A stretch of 64,000 nucleotides of DNA. Source: Hyphomicrobiales bacterium (GTDB taxonomy: Bacteria; Pseudomonadota; Alphaproteobacteria; Rhizobiales; Rhizobiaceae). Each line of letters opens with the position of its first letter. Within the stretch, counting starts at the first letter, position 1. Below, in pieces: positions 52,846 to 62,892 of this stretch. The notes under the pieces are model-generated. The model saw nothing but the letters and a program-made list of their open reading frames with translations. It was not told where the DNA came from and did not search any database. The stretch covers positions 1-64,000 of the forward strand of contig UCMS01000014.1 of the NCBI GenBank assembly GCA_900473805.1, written 5' to 3'. The translations under genes and the position numbers were made by a program.

Positions 52846-54018
52846 ATGAAATATGCAGCAATCACGAAGCGTCTGGCCGGATTGGGCTCGGGCAAATGGG
52901 CCTTGCACATTGAAGGACGTCGCAAGGCTGCTGCGGGCATTCCGGTGATCGAACTGACGATCGGTGAACCCGATCTTCCGCCGGACCCTATGCTTCTCGC
53001 AGAATGCGCAAGAGCCATGCAGGCCGGTCGCACACGCTATTCAAACGGAAGAGGCGAACCTGCAGTCGTTGACGCGCTCGTGCGCAAATATGCGAAGCGA
53101 CGGAACGGCGTGACGAGCCGCAACATTCTCTGCTTTCCCGGGACGCAAACCGCACTGTTCGTGGTCATGATGGGGTTGCTCGATGCAGGCGATGAGGTAC
53201 TGGCAGGCGACCCCTCCTACGCAACATATGAAGGCGTCGCCGCCGCAACCGGCGCCCGCCTCGTTCCGGTCCCGCTGCGGGCAAAGAACGGTTTCCATAT
53301 GCAAGCCGCCGATCTGGAGGCGGCGATCACTCCAAACAGTCGCGTCCTTCTCCTCAACACCCCGCATAATCCGACCGGCGCCGTTCTATCGGCATCCGAA
53401 ATCGCCGCAATCGGCGAAATCTGTCGCCGATACGATCTCTGGATCGTCTGTGACGAGGTCTACGAAGAACTGACCTTCGACGACCGCTTTGCCTCGCCCT
53501 TCGATAATCCCGATCTCTCCGATCGCACGATCGTGGTTTCCTCGATCTCCAAGTCCCATGCGGCTCCCGGTTTTCGCAGCGGCTGGGCAGCAGGACCAAG
53601 CGAATTCTTCGATCACCTTCTGCCCGTCTCCGAAACCATGCTTTTCGGAGTCCAGCCGTTCATTGCCGACATGACCGCAATGGCTCTCACCCAGCCGATC
53701 GAAACATCGAGTATCATGCGCGCGAACTATCGCGCTCGTGCCGATCTGCTCGTAGACCGTCTCTCCGCCCATCCGGCGCTGAAGCCCTATAGACCCGAAG
53801 GTGGCATGTTCATTGTGCTCGACGTCTCAGGCACTGGGTTAAACGGCAATGATTTTGCCACCCGCCTCCTGGAGGAGGAGAATGTCTCGGTCATGCCCGG
53901 CTCGTCTTTCGGTGAAGGCGCGCGCGACCTCGTTCGCATCTCGTTGACCGTTCTGGAAACAAGCCTGGAGGAGGCAGCGCGAAGAATGCTATGCTTGACG
54001 GAAAGACTGGCCAGCTGA
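52846..54018 (+). CDS. Class I/II PLP-dependent aminotransferase
   Basis: 390 residues, fold type I. LTIGEPDLPPDP near the N-terminus, NPTG at residues 175-178, Asp203 in VCDEVYEELTF, and the PLP lysine Lys236 in SSISKSHAAPGFRSGW. Closest in look to broad-range aspartate/aromatic-type enzymes; the amino-acid partner is not decided by sequence. With the M20 hydrolase it suggests release of an amino acid followed by transamination. Co-transcribed with tetR. Confidence 0.88.
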   Translation: MKYAAITKRLAGLGSGKWALHIEGRRKAAAGIPVIELTIGEPDLPPDPMLLAECARAMQAGRTRYSNGRGEPAVVDALVRKYAKRRNGVTSRNILCFPGTQTALFVVMMGLLDAGDEVLAGDPSYATYEGVAAATGARLVPVPLRAKNGFHMQAADLEAAITPNSRVLLLNTPHNPTGAVLSASEIAAIGEICRRYDLWIVCDEVYEELTFDDRFASPFDNPDLSDRTIVVSSISKSHAAPGFRSGWAAGPSEFFDHLLPVSETMLFGVQPFIADMTAMALTQPIETSSIMRANYRARADLLVDRLSAHPALKPYRPEGGMFIVLDVSGTGLNGNDFATRLLEEENVSVMPGSSFGEGARDLVRISLTVLETSLEEAARRMLCLTERLAS

Positions 54019-54302
54019 GCTGTCGACGGAGGATGGGATGGGGGGAGGCCATCCTGTTTGCGTTGCGACGCCGCATGAGGTGGGGGGCTTGGCCACCCGC
54101 TTGAAATAAGGCATAAAAACGCCAATTCAACGTCCGGGAACCCGAAGCCAGTCAACAGAGTTCAACCGCCAAAGGTTTCAGGCGCATTGCGGCGTTTTTC
54201 TGCCTCGATTGTCATCCAAAAGCCCGGCTTCGTGAACTGTTCCGACGACTGCGGTCTGCCCGAGCGATCTATCAACACCTGTGAACCGAGATTCAATCCT
54301 TC

Positions 54303-57300
54303 ATGACGCTGCATGTCCCATCGCGCGACCTCGAAACCAAGCAGATCGACCACAATGACTCGATCCGATCTGCCTATTTCACCATCGAGGAACTGCAAGA
54401 AAGCGCGGCCTCTCTCGCGCTGAACGGTGCTGATGAACTGCCGGGGTTGATAGACTTCGACTTTTTCGCCCGCCACAAGGAAAACGAACGCGAAATCCTG
54501 CGCGTCTATCGCGCGACGGCGGCCGATGTCGAAGCGGGTGCCACGATCACACCGGCAGCGGAATGGCTGCTGGACAATCACTACGTCATCGAAGAGGCGA
54601 TCCAGGAAGTTCGCCGCGACTTTCCGAAGAAATTCTACCGGCAACTGCCCACCATGAAAGTCGGTTCGCGCGAGATCCCGCGCACCATGGCCATGGCTTG
54701 GCTGTATGTCGCCCATACCCACTCGACCGTCAGCCAGGAAAGCATGACGGCACTGGTCAACGGCTATCAGCGTCACCAGACGCTGGAGATCGGTGAGCTT
54801 TGGGCGCTGCCCTCTATCGTCCGCTTCGTACTCGTCGAGAACCTGCGCCGCATTGCCACCCGCGTCGATCGTTCACGCCGTATGCGCGGCAAGGCGAATG
54901 AGGTTGCCGACGAAATCATCCGGCTGAACGATCCGTTGGCAGCTGCGGCCTATTTGCGGCAGATCGAGCCGCTGGCTGATGACAACACCTTCGCCACCCA
55001 GTTCCTTTACCGACTGCGCAACGGCTCGCAGAACACGAGTTTTGCGGTCGAATGGCTCGAAGGCCGCCTCGAAGCCGCCGGACGCACCGCCCAGGAAGCG
55101 ATGGACGCGGAGCACAACCGGCTGTCCTCGGGCAATGTCACGATGGGCAACATCGTTCGCGGCCTGCGCGAGATCGATGACAAGGAGTGGTCGGTCTGGG
55201 TCGAAGAAGTCAGCCGGGTCGACCATATTCTCGGTCAACACACCGACTACCGCGAGCTGGATTTCGGTTCCCGCAATGCCTATCGCAACACGATTGAGAA
55301 GCTGGCACGCCGCTCGGATCTGAGCGAAATTGAAATCGCTCAGACGGCGATCGATCTGGCAACCGCCAGTGCAGAACCGGAAGCCAGACTCGATGTCGGA
55401 AGCTATCTTGTCGGGTCGCGCCGCAACGAACTCGAGGCCGCCATTGGCTATAGGGAACCGCTGTCGCGCATTCTGACGAGCGCCATCAAGAAACTGAACT
55501 GGTTGTCTATTGCCGCCCCGGTCATCGGCCTGACGATCGCCGCCCTTGCCGTCATTGGATATTTCCTCGGTCAGGCCGGCGTCTCGACACCGCTGATCTT
55601 CGTACTGCTGGTCATGGTTTCGCTTCCCGTTTCCGAGGGCGCGACTGGTCTGTTCAATACCCTGATCACCTTCTTCATGAAGCCGACCCGCCTCACGGGC
55701 TACGAGTTCAAGCAAGGCATACCAGAGGACGCCCGCACGCTGGTTGTCGTCCCCTGCATGATCTCCAAGCGTGACGATGTCGACGAACTGATCCGCAATG
55801 TGGAGGTGCACCACCTGACGAACCCGCATGGCGAAATCTATTTCGCTCTGCTCAGCGACTGGAAGGACAGCCAGGTCGAAGAGACCGCTGCCGATCTTGA
55901 AGTTCTCGATTACGCGAAACGGGAAGTCGCGCAATTAAACAGTCGCTACGACCAGAATGGGAAGACCCATTTCTACCTTCTGCATCGCCGGCGGCTCTAC
56001 AATCCCGCCGAAGGCTGCTGGATGGGCTGGGAGCGCAAGCGGGGCAAGCTGCATGAGCTGAACCTGTTGCTGCGTGGCGATCGCGATACATCCTATCTGC
56101 CCGGTGCCAACATGGTCCCGGAAAACGTGCGCTACGTCATGACGCTGGATGCCGACACGCGCCTGATGCGCGATGCGGTAACCAAGCTGGTCGGCAAGAT
56201 GCACCACCCGATCAACCGCCCGGTCATCGATCCGAAGAGCGGACGCGTCGTGAGCGGCTATGGTGTATTGCAGCCACGTGTCACGCCGTCGCTGACGACA
56301 GGCAAGGACGCTTCGGTCTTCCAGCGCATCTTTTCGATGAACCGGGGCCTCGACCCTTACGTCTTCACCGTCTCCGACGTCTATCAGGACATCACCGACG
56401 AAGGCACGTTCACCGGTAAGGGCCTGTACGACATCGACGCCTTCGAGACGGCCATCAAAGGCCGGATCGACGAAAACTCGGTGCTCAGCCACGACCTTCT
56501 GGAAGGCTCCTTCGCACGCTGCGCTCTGGTAACCGACGTCGAACTGGTCGAAGACTTCCCCACCCGCTATGAGGTCGAAAGTTCGCGCCAGCATCGTTGG
56601 GCCCGCGGCGACTGGCAATTGCTTCCCTATATCGGCGACCCGAACCGGGGCATCACGGCGCTCGGCCGCTGGAAGATGATCGACAATCTGCGCCGTTCGC
56701 TGACCCCGATCGCCTGGTTCATGGCCTCAGTGCTCGGCTGGGCGACCATGGAACCGGTGGGTGCCACGATCTGGCAATTGCTCCTGATTTTCAGCCTCTT
56801 TGTTGCGCCGACATTGTCGCTTCTCTCCGGCATCGTGCCGCGCCAGACCGACATCGTGCCGGCTGCCCACTTCCAGACCCTCTGGTCGGAAGTCCGATCG
56901 ATCAATGCCCAGGTCGCGCTGCGCATCGTCTTCATCGCCGACAATGCCTGCATGATGGCCGATGCGATCGCGCGCTCCCTGTATCGTATGCTGGTCAGCC
57001 GCAAGCTCCTGCTTGAATGGCGCACTGCCGCCAGCGTCCAGTCCGCAGCTCAGGGCTCGATCACGTCCTATTATCAGAACATGCGCCACGCTCCGATTCT
57101 GGCCATTCTCTCCGTTGGGGTTGCCGCCCTGCCGGGTGGATACGGCTATCTGATCGGTCTGCCCTTCGCGCTTCTCTGGGTCCTGTCGCCGCTGGTTGCC
57201 TGGTATGTCAGCCAGTCGGCGGAAACCGAAGACAGTCTCGAAGTTCCCGACCACGTGTCGTCTGAACTGCGCAAGATTGCCCGGCGCACCTGGCGCTACT

Positions 57301-60300
57301 TCGAAACCTTCACCACGGCCGGCGACAACTATCTGCCGCCCGACAACTTTCAGGAAACGCCAGAACCTCTCGTCGCCCATCGCACCTCGCCGACCAATAT
57401 CGGCGTCTACCTGCTCTCCGTCGTTTCCGCCCGCCATTTCGGCTGGCTGAGCTTCGAGCAGACCATCGAGCGGATGGAGCAGACGATCTCGACCATCGAC
57501 CGGATGGAGAAATATCGCGGCCATCTGTACAATTGGTACTATACGGACACCCTGAAGCCGCTCGGTCCGCGCTACATCTCGGCGGTCGACAGCGGTAATC
57601 TCGCCGGTCATCTGATCGCGATCGCATCCGCCTGCCGCGAATGGGCCGAAGCGCCCTCCGCCCATCTCCAAGGCAATATCGATGGCATCGGCGATGTCGG
57701 CGGCATTCTGTTCGAGGTGCTGGAAAACCTGCCCGACGACCGCAAGACCGTGCGCCCGCTGCGCCGCCGCCTGGAAGAGCGTATCATCGGCTTCAACACG
57801 GCACTGGCCGCCGTTAAACGCGAACACGAATTTGCGTCGATCCGTATCATCAACCTTGCGGTTCTCGCACGCGACGTCCAGAAACTGGCAGCCAACCTGC
57901 ACCACGAACTGCGCTCGGATCAGAGCGCCGAAGTCGTGCGCTGGACGGAATCGCTGGTCTCGGTCTGCGAAGCCCATATCGCCGATACCACCTTCGACCT
58001 GTCGAACATCGACCCGCTGCGCCAGCGCCTCAGCCAGCTCTCGGAAAAGGCGCGCGGTATCGCTTTCTCGATGGACTTCACCTTCCTCTTCCGCCCCGAA
58101 CGGCGTCTGCTGTCGATCGGCTACCGCGTCGACGGCCGGGAGCTGGACGAAGCCTGCTACGACCTTCTGGCTTCCGAATGCCGCCTGACCAGTCTTTTCG
58201 CCATCGCCAAGGGCGATCTCCCGACCGAACATTGGTATCGCCTCGGCCGTCAGGTCGTGCCGATCGGTGCGCGCGCGGCCCTGATCTCGTGGTCGGGCTC
58301 GATGTTCGAATATCTGATGCCGCCGCTCGTCATGCAGGAGCGTCAGGGCGGTGTTCTGAACCAGACCAACAACCTGGTGGTCGTGGAGCAGATGAACCAC
58401 GGTCGTCGCCTGAACATCCCCTGGGGCATCTCCGAAGCGGCGTTCAACGCCCGCGACCATGACATGAACTATCAGTACACCAACTTCGGTGTACCGACGC
58501 TGGGTCTCAAACGCGGTCTCGGCCAGAACGCCGTCATCGCGCCCTATGCCTCGATCCTGGCCAGCCAGTATTATCCGGAAGCCTCACTCGAGAATCTGCA
58601 GCGGCTGCGCAAGCTGGGCGCGCTCGGCGCCTATGGCTTCCACGATGCTGTCGACTTTACCCCGACACGCTTGCCCGACGGCAAGAAATGCGCGGTCGTC
58701 TACAACTACTATGCCCACCACCATGGTATGTCGATCGCAGCGATCGCCAACGTCGCCTTCAACGGCCGCCTGCGCACTCTCTTCCATGCCGATCCCGTGA
58801 TCGAAGCGGCTGAACTGCTGCTTCAGGAAAAGGCGCCGCGCGAAATCCCGGTGATGAGCGCGAAATACGAACCGCAGACGCCGGGCAAGGGCCAGGCAGA
58901 CCTGCTGCGCGCGGAAATCCGGACAATCAATGATCCGGCCACCAAGGATCGCGAACTCGTTTTCCTGTCGAACGGCCACTACTCGGTCATGCTGACGGCG
59001 ACCGGCTCCGGCTTCTCACGCTGGAACGGCCAGTCGGTTTCCCGTTGGAAGCCAGACCCAACGGAAGATCGCTGGGGTACCTTCCTCTTCCTCCGCGACA
59101 TGGCGAGCAATCAGTGGTGGTCGGCAACGGCTGCCCCGCGCCGTGCCGAAGACGAGAAGAGCAAGGTCATCTTCGGTGACGATAAGGCAGAATTCTTCAA
59201 GACTGTCGGCGACATCACAACCACGCTCGAATGTATCGTCGGAACCGAGCACGATGCTGAAGGGCGTCGTCTGACGATCCTCAACACCGGCACCGAGGAC
59301 CGCTTCATCGAAGTGACCTCGTATCTCGAGCCTGTACTGGCCTATGACGACACCGACAGCGCCCATCCGCTGTTCTCGCGCATGTTCGTCAAGACTGAGT
59401 TCGGTCGCCGCAGGGATGTGATCCGCGCCGAGCGGAACAAGCGCAGCCCGGGCGATCCCGACATGTGCGTCGCGCATTTGGTCGTCGACAGTGCCGGTCA
59501 GGGCCGACCGACCGAATTCGAGACCGACCGCCGCCGCTTCCTCGGCCGTGGCCGCACGCTCGGCGAGGCAGCGGCCTTCGATCCCGGCGCCACGCTGTCC
59601 GGCACCGAAGGCTTCACTCTCGATCCGATCCTCAGCCTGCGTCGCGTCGTGCGCGTGCCGGCGGGCAAGAAGGTCTCCGTCATCTTCTGGACGATGGCAG
59701 CCCCGAACCGCGAGGAAATCGACAAGGCAATCGAGCGTTACCGTCATCCGGATGCCTTCAGCCACGAACTCATCCATGCCTGGACGCGCACCCAGGTCGA
59801 ACTGCGCCACATCGGCATCACCTCGCAGCAGGCTGCCGCCTTCCAGCATCTCGGCCGCTACCTCGTCTATCCGGACACCCATCTGCGGGCAGATCCGGAA
59901 ACGGTCCGCAAGGGTCTGAAGTCACAGTCAGCGCTGTGGCCCATGGCGATCTCGGGCGACAATCCGATCTTCGCGCTTCGCATCAACGACGACATGGACA
60001 TGGACATCGCCCGCGAAGCGATGAGTGCGCTGGAATATCTGCGCCGTCGTGGCGTGATAGCGGATCTTGCGATCATCAATGAACGTGCGACCTCTTACGC
60101 GCAGGACATGCAGCACGCCCTCGATCATCTCGCCGAAAATCTGAAGCATCGCCTGCCGCCGGGCCGTCCGCATGTCTTTACCGTGCGCGACGACCTGATG
60201 GACGAAGGGGCAACGCTTGCCTTGCTCGCAGCGGCGCGCGTGGTTTTGCACACCCGAAACGGCAAGATCGTCGACCAGATCAACCGCGCCGTCTCACTCT

Positions 60301-62798
60301 TCGCCGCACCGCGTGCTGCCGACAGCGAGGGTGACTGGGCCGGGCTGCCCCCTGCCCTGCCTGCGCCGTCAGTAGCGCCGACAGCGATCGACGGAAGTGA
60401 TCTCGACTTCTGGAACGGCACCGGCGGATTCTCCAAGGATGGTGGTGAATATGTCGTGCGCCTCTCCGGCACGGCGACGACACCCCAGCCCTGGATCAAC
60501 GTGATCACCAACGAGCAGTTCGGTTTCCACGTATCGGCCGAAGGGGCTGGCTTCACCTGGAGCCAGAACTCGCGCGATTACCAGCTGACACCCTGGACCA
60601 ATGACCCCGTCATCAACCGTCCCGGCGAGGCTTTCTACGTTGCGGATCTCACAAGCGGCCGCTCCTATGCGACCGTGAGCGCGCTGAACACCGATCCAGC
60701 CGCTCAATTTGAGACGCGCCACGGTCTCGGCTATTCGACATTTGCCAGCCGTCACCACGATCTTGAAATTGAGATGACCCAGACGGTCGATCGCAACAGA
60801 CCGGTCAAGCTCGCCAAGGTTCGGGTGACGAACGGCAGCGACGCGGCGAGAACCCTGCGGATCTATGGCTACGCCGAATGGGTGCTGGGCAACAACGCAG
60901 CCCGGACAGCGCCTTTTGTGCTGTCCTCCTATGATGAAGAGACCGGGGCACTGCTGGCGTCGAACCCGTATGAGATCAACTATCCGGGCCGTTTCGCCTT
61001 CCTCGCCGGTCCCGATCAGCCTGTAGGCTACTCGGCAAGCCGCCGGGAGTTCATCGGTCGCAACGGCTCGATCAAACTGCCGCAGGCGGTCGCCCGTTTG
61101 TCGAAACTGTCGGACTCGATCGACAGTGAGAGCGACCCGTGCGCCGCGCTCGCCTTCGACATGGAACTGGCACCGGGCCAGTCGCGCGAACTGACCTTCT
61201 TCCTCGGCGAAACCGACACGCCGGAAGGGGCGATCGAACTGATCAAGTCGATCCGCACGACCGGGTTCAAGACCGTCTTCGACGAAACCCGCACCTTCTG
61301 GAACGGTGTCGCAAGCCAGGTCTCCGTTCAGACCGGCGACAAGGCCTTTGACCACATGGTCAACGGCTGGCTGCCATACCAGGCGCTGGCTTGCCGCATC
61401 TTCGCCCGTGCCGGCTTCTACCAGGCCAGCGGCGCCTACGGCTTCCGCGACCAACTGCAGGATACGCTCGCCTTCCTGCTGACGGACCCGAAGCTTGCCC
61501 GCCGGCAGATCCTCAACGCCGCCGCACGCCAGTTCCCGGAAGGCGATGTCCAGCATTGGTGGTTGCCGCGGACCGGTGCCGGCGTGCGCACGATGATCTC
61601 GGATGACGTTGTGTGGTTGGCTTATGCCATCGACCAGTATGTGGCGGCGACCGGCGACGAGACCATTCTCGACGAAGAACTCGCCTTCATCGAAGGGGCG
61701 GCCCTGGAAGCTGGACAACATGATTCCTTCTTCCAGCCGAGTTCCTCGGAAACGAGGGCAAACCTCTACGAACATGCAGCCCGGGCACTGGATCTCGCCA
61801 TCGCCCGCACCGGCCAGCATGATCTTCCGCTCATTCTCGGTGGCGACTGGAATGACGGCATGAACCGCGTGGGTATAGAAGGGAAGGGCGAAAGCGTCTG
61901 GCTCGGATGGTTCCTCGCCAGCACGCTGCACAACTTCCTGCCTTACGCCGACAAGCGGCGCGACAAAGATCGCCGTCAGCGCTGGGCTGCCCATGTTGAA
62001 ATACTGAAAGCGGCGCTTGAAACCTCGGGCTGGGACGGGACGCATTATCGTCGCGGCTATTTCGACAATGGAGCACCACTCGGATCGAACGAGTCGCTCC
62101 AGTGCCAGATCGATTCTCTAGCCCAGTCCTGGAGCGTGCTCTCGGGCCTCGGCGATCAGGAGCACTCGGAAAAGGCCCTGAATGAGGCTGTCAAACGCCT
62201 TGTGGACGAGGAGCATGACATCGTCCGCCTCTTCACGCCGCCTTTCGAGAAGTCGACCCTCGATCCCGGTTACATTGGAGCCTACCCGCCGGCAGTGCGC
62301 GAGAATGGTGGACAGTATACCCATGCTGCCATCTGGCTCGGCCTGTCGCTGTTGAAGGCAGGGCGCATTGCCGACGCGTGGCGCGTCTTCACGATGCTCA
62401 ACCCGATCAACCACGCTCTGGATGCAGATGCCGCCGAACGCTACAGGGTCGAGCCCTATGTCGTGGCCGCAGACATCTATGGCGGCGATGGCTATGCCGG
62501 GCGTGGAGGTTGGACCTGGTATACGGGATCTGCCGGCTGGCTTTACCGCTTCGCGGTCGAAGGCATTCTCGGCATCACCCGCAAGGCCGGTGCCATCCAT
62601 GTCGAGCCCGCATTGCCAGCACACTGGCCGGGATACCGGACGAAAGTCGCCTTCGATGGCCGTCAGGTGGACATCGACGTCAAGCGGACGGCGAGTGGCT
62701 ACGACATCACCATTGATGGCGAGCCGCAGCCGACGGAACCGGTTTCCACAACGCCCGCAAAACCCAAGAAGACGATGCGCCGCCCCAAGGCAACGTAA
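54303..62798 (+). CDS. ndvB: Cyclic beta-1,2-glucan synthase
   Basis: 2831 residues, matching NdvB/ChvB. It makes osmoregulated periplasmic cyclic glucans needed for nodule invasion or attachment in relatives. The N-terminal region is followed by membrane helices at about 400-465; the GT84 domain has TLDADTRL (about 614-621), EGSFARCALVTDVELVEDFPTRYE and the RQHRWARGDWQ element near 760; more helices lie at about 800-850 and 940-980. The C-terminal half has two repeated carbohydrate-binding/GH94-like blocks; LILGGDWNDGMN near residue 2514 resembles the phosphorylase catalytic loop and controls chain length. UDP-glucose is the donor. Single gene; the frame is intact. Confidence 0.96.
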   Translation: MTLHVPSRDLETKQIDHNDSIRSAYFTIEELQESAASLALNGADELPGLIDFDFFARHKENEREILRVYRATAADVEAGATITPAAEWLLDNHYVIEEAIQEVRRDFPKKFYRQLPTMKVGSREIPRTMAMAWLYVAHTHSTVSQESMTALVNGYQRHQTLEIGELWALPSIVRFVLVENLRRIATRVDRSRRMRGKANEVADEIIRLNDPLAAAAYLRQIEPLADDNTFATQFLYRLRNGSQNTSFAVEWLEGRLEAAGRTAQEAMDAEHNRLSSGNVTMGNIVRGLREIDDKEWSVWVEEVSRVDHILGQHTDYRELDFGSRNAYRNTIEKLARRSDLSEIEIAQTAIDLATASAEPEARLDVGSYLVGSRRNELEAAIGYREPLSRILTSAIKKLNWLSIAAPVIGLTIAALAVIGYFLGQAGVSTPLIFVLLVMVSLPVSEGATGLFNTLITFFMKPTRLTGYEFKQGIPEDARTLVVVPCMISKRDDVDELIRNVEVHHLTNPHGEIYFALLSDWKDSQVEETAADLEVLDYAKREVAQLNSRYDQNGKTHFYLLHRRRLYNPAEGCWMGWERKRGKLHELNLLLRGDRDTSYLPGANMVPENVRYVMTLDADTRLMRDAVTKLVGKMHHPINRPVIDPKSGRVVSGYGVLQPRVTPSLTTGKDASVFQRIFSMNRGLDPYVFTVSDVYQDITDEGTFTGKGLYDIDAFETAIKGRIDENSVLSHDLLEGSFARCALVTDVELVEDFPTRYEVESSRQHRWARGDWQLLPYIGDPNRGITALGRWKMIDNLRRSLTPIAWFMASVLGWATMEPVGATIWQLLLIFSLFVAPTLSLLSGIVPRQTDIVPAAHFQTLWSEVRSINAQVALRIVFIADNACMMADAIARSLYRMLVSRKLLLEWRTAASVQSAAQGSITSYYQNMRHAPILAILSVGVAALPGGYGYLIGLPFALLWVLSPLVAWYVSQSAETEDSLEVPDHVSSELRKIARRTWRYFETFTTAGDNYLPPDNFQETPEPLVAHRTSPTNIGVYLLSVVSARHFGWLSFEQTIERMEQTISTIDRMEKYRGHLYNWYYTDTLKPLGPRYISAVDSGNLAGHLIAIASACREWAEAPSAHLQGNIDGIGDVGGILFEVLENLPDDRKTVRPLRRRLEERIIGFNTALAAVKREHEFASIRIINLAVLARDVQKLAANLHHELRSDQSAEVVRWTESLVSVCEAHIADTTFDLSNIDPLRQRLSQLSEKARGIAFSMDFTFLFRPERRLLSIGYRVDGRELDEACYDLLASECRLTSLFAIAKGDLPTEHWYRLGRQVVPIGARAALISWSGSMFEYLMPPLVMQERQGGVLNQTNNLVVVEQMNHGRRLNIPWGISEAAFNARDHDMNYQYTNFGVPTLGLKRGLGQNAVIAPYASILASQYYPEASLENLQRLRKLGALGAYGFHDAVDFTPTRLPDGKKCAVVYNYYAHHHGMSIAAIANVAFNGRLRTLFHADPVIEAAELLLQEKAPREIPVMSAKYEPQTPGKGQADLLRAEIRTINDPATKDRELVFLSNGHYSVMLTATGSGFSRWNGQSVSRWKPDPTEDRWGTFLFLRDMASNQWWSATAAPRRAEDEKSKVIFGDDKAEFFKTVGDITTTLECIVGTEHDAEGRRLTILNTGTEDRFIEVTSYLEPVLAYDDTDSAHPLFSRMFVKTEFGRRRDVIRAERNKRSPGDPDMCVAHLVVDSAGQGRPTEFETDRRRFLGRGRTLGEAAAFDPGATLSGTEGFTLDPILSLRRVVRVPAGKKVSVIFWTMAAPNREEIDKAIERYRHPDAFSHELIHAWTRTQVELRHIGITSQQAAAFQHLGRYLVYPDTHLRADPETVRKGLKSQSALWPMAISGDNPIFALRINDDMDMDIAREAMSALEYLRRRGVIADLAIINERATSYAQDMQHALDHLAENLKHRLPPGRPHVFTVRDDLMDEGATLALLAAARVVLHTRNGKIVDQINRAVSLFAAPRAADSEGDWAGLPPALPAPSVAPTAIDGSDLDFWNGTGGFSKDGGEYVVRLSGTATTPQPWINVITNEQFGFHVSAEGAGFTWSQNSRDYQLTPWTNDPVINRPGEAFYVADLTSGRSYATVSALNTDPAAQFETRHGLGYSTFASRHHDLEIEMTQTVDRNRPVKLAKVRVTNGSDAARTLRIYGYAEWVLGNNAARTAPFVLSSYDEETGALLASNPYEINYPGRFAFLAGPDQPVGYSASRREFIGRNGSIKLPQAVARLSKLSDSIDSESDPCAALAFDMELAPGQSRELTFFLGETDTPEGAIELIKSIRTTGFKTVFDETRTFWNGVASQVSVQTGDKAFDHMVNGWLPYQALACRIFARAGFYQASGAYGFRDQLQDTLAFLLTDPKLARRQILNAAARQFPEGDVQHWWLPRTGAGVRTMISDDVVWLAYAIDQYVAATGDETILDEELAFIEGAALEAGQHDSFFQPSSSETRANLYEHAARALDLAIARTGQHDLPLILGGDWNDGMNRVGIEGKGESVWLGWFLASTLHNFLPYADKRRDKDRRQRWAAHVEILKAALETSGWDGTHYRRGYFDNGAPLGSNESLQCQIDSLAQSWSVLSGLGDQEHSEKALNEAVKRLVDEEHDIVRLFTPPFEKSTLDPGYIGAYPPAVRENGGQYTHAAIWLGLSLLKAGRIADAWRVFTMLNPINHALDADAAERYRVEPYVVAADIYGGDGYAGRGGWTWYTGSAGWLYRFAVEGILGITRKAGAIHVEPALPAHWPGYRTKVAFDGRQVDIDVKRTASGYDITIDGEPQPTEPVSTTPAKPKKTMRRPKAT

Positions 62799-62820
62799 AG
62801 CCGAGGAATAGGACGAAACG

Positions 62821-62856
62821 AAAAGGCCTCGCCGGGATCAACCGGCGAGGCCTTTT
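62821..62856. terminator. Bidirectional terminator between ndvB and pyc
   Basis: AAAAGGCCTCGCCGG and CCGGCGAGGCCTTTT form a perfect 15-base stem with a six-base loop, with T runs on both strands. It lies 23 bases after the ndvB stop and 37 after the pyc stop. Confidence 0.9.
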
Positions 62857-62892
62857 CGCATGACTTGGTGACTCCACGGGCCGTGGGCCAAC

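Noticed and set aside
54162..54776. A 204-codon leftward frame across the ndvB start
   Set aside because: No motif, and it overlaps the conserved N-terminus of NdvB; the 284-base gap before ndvB holds no supported gene.
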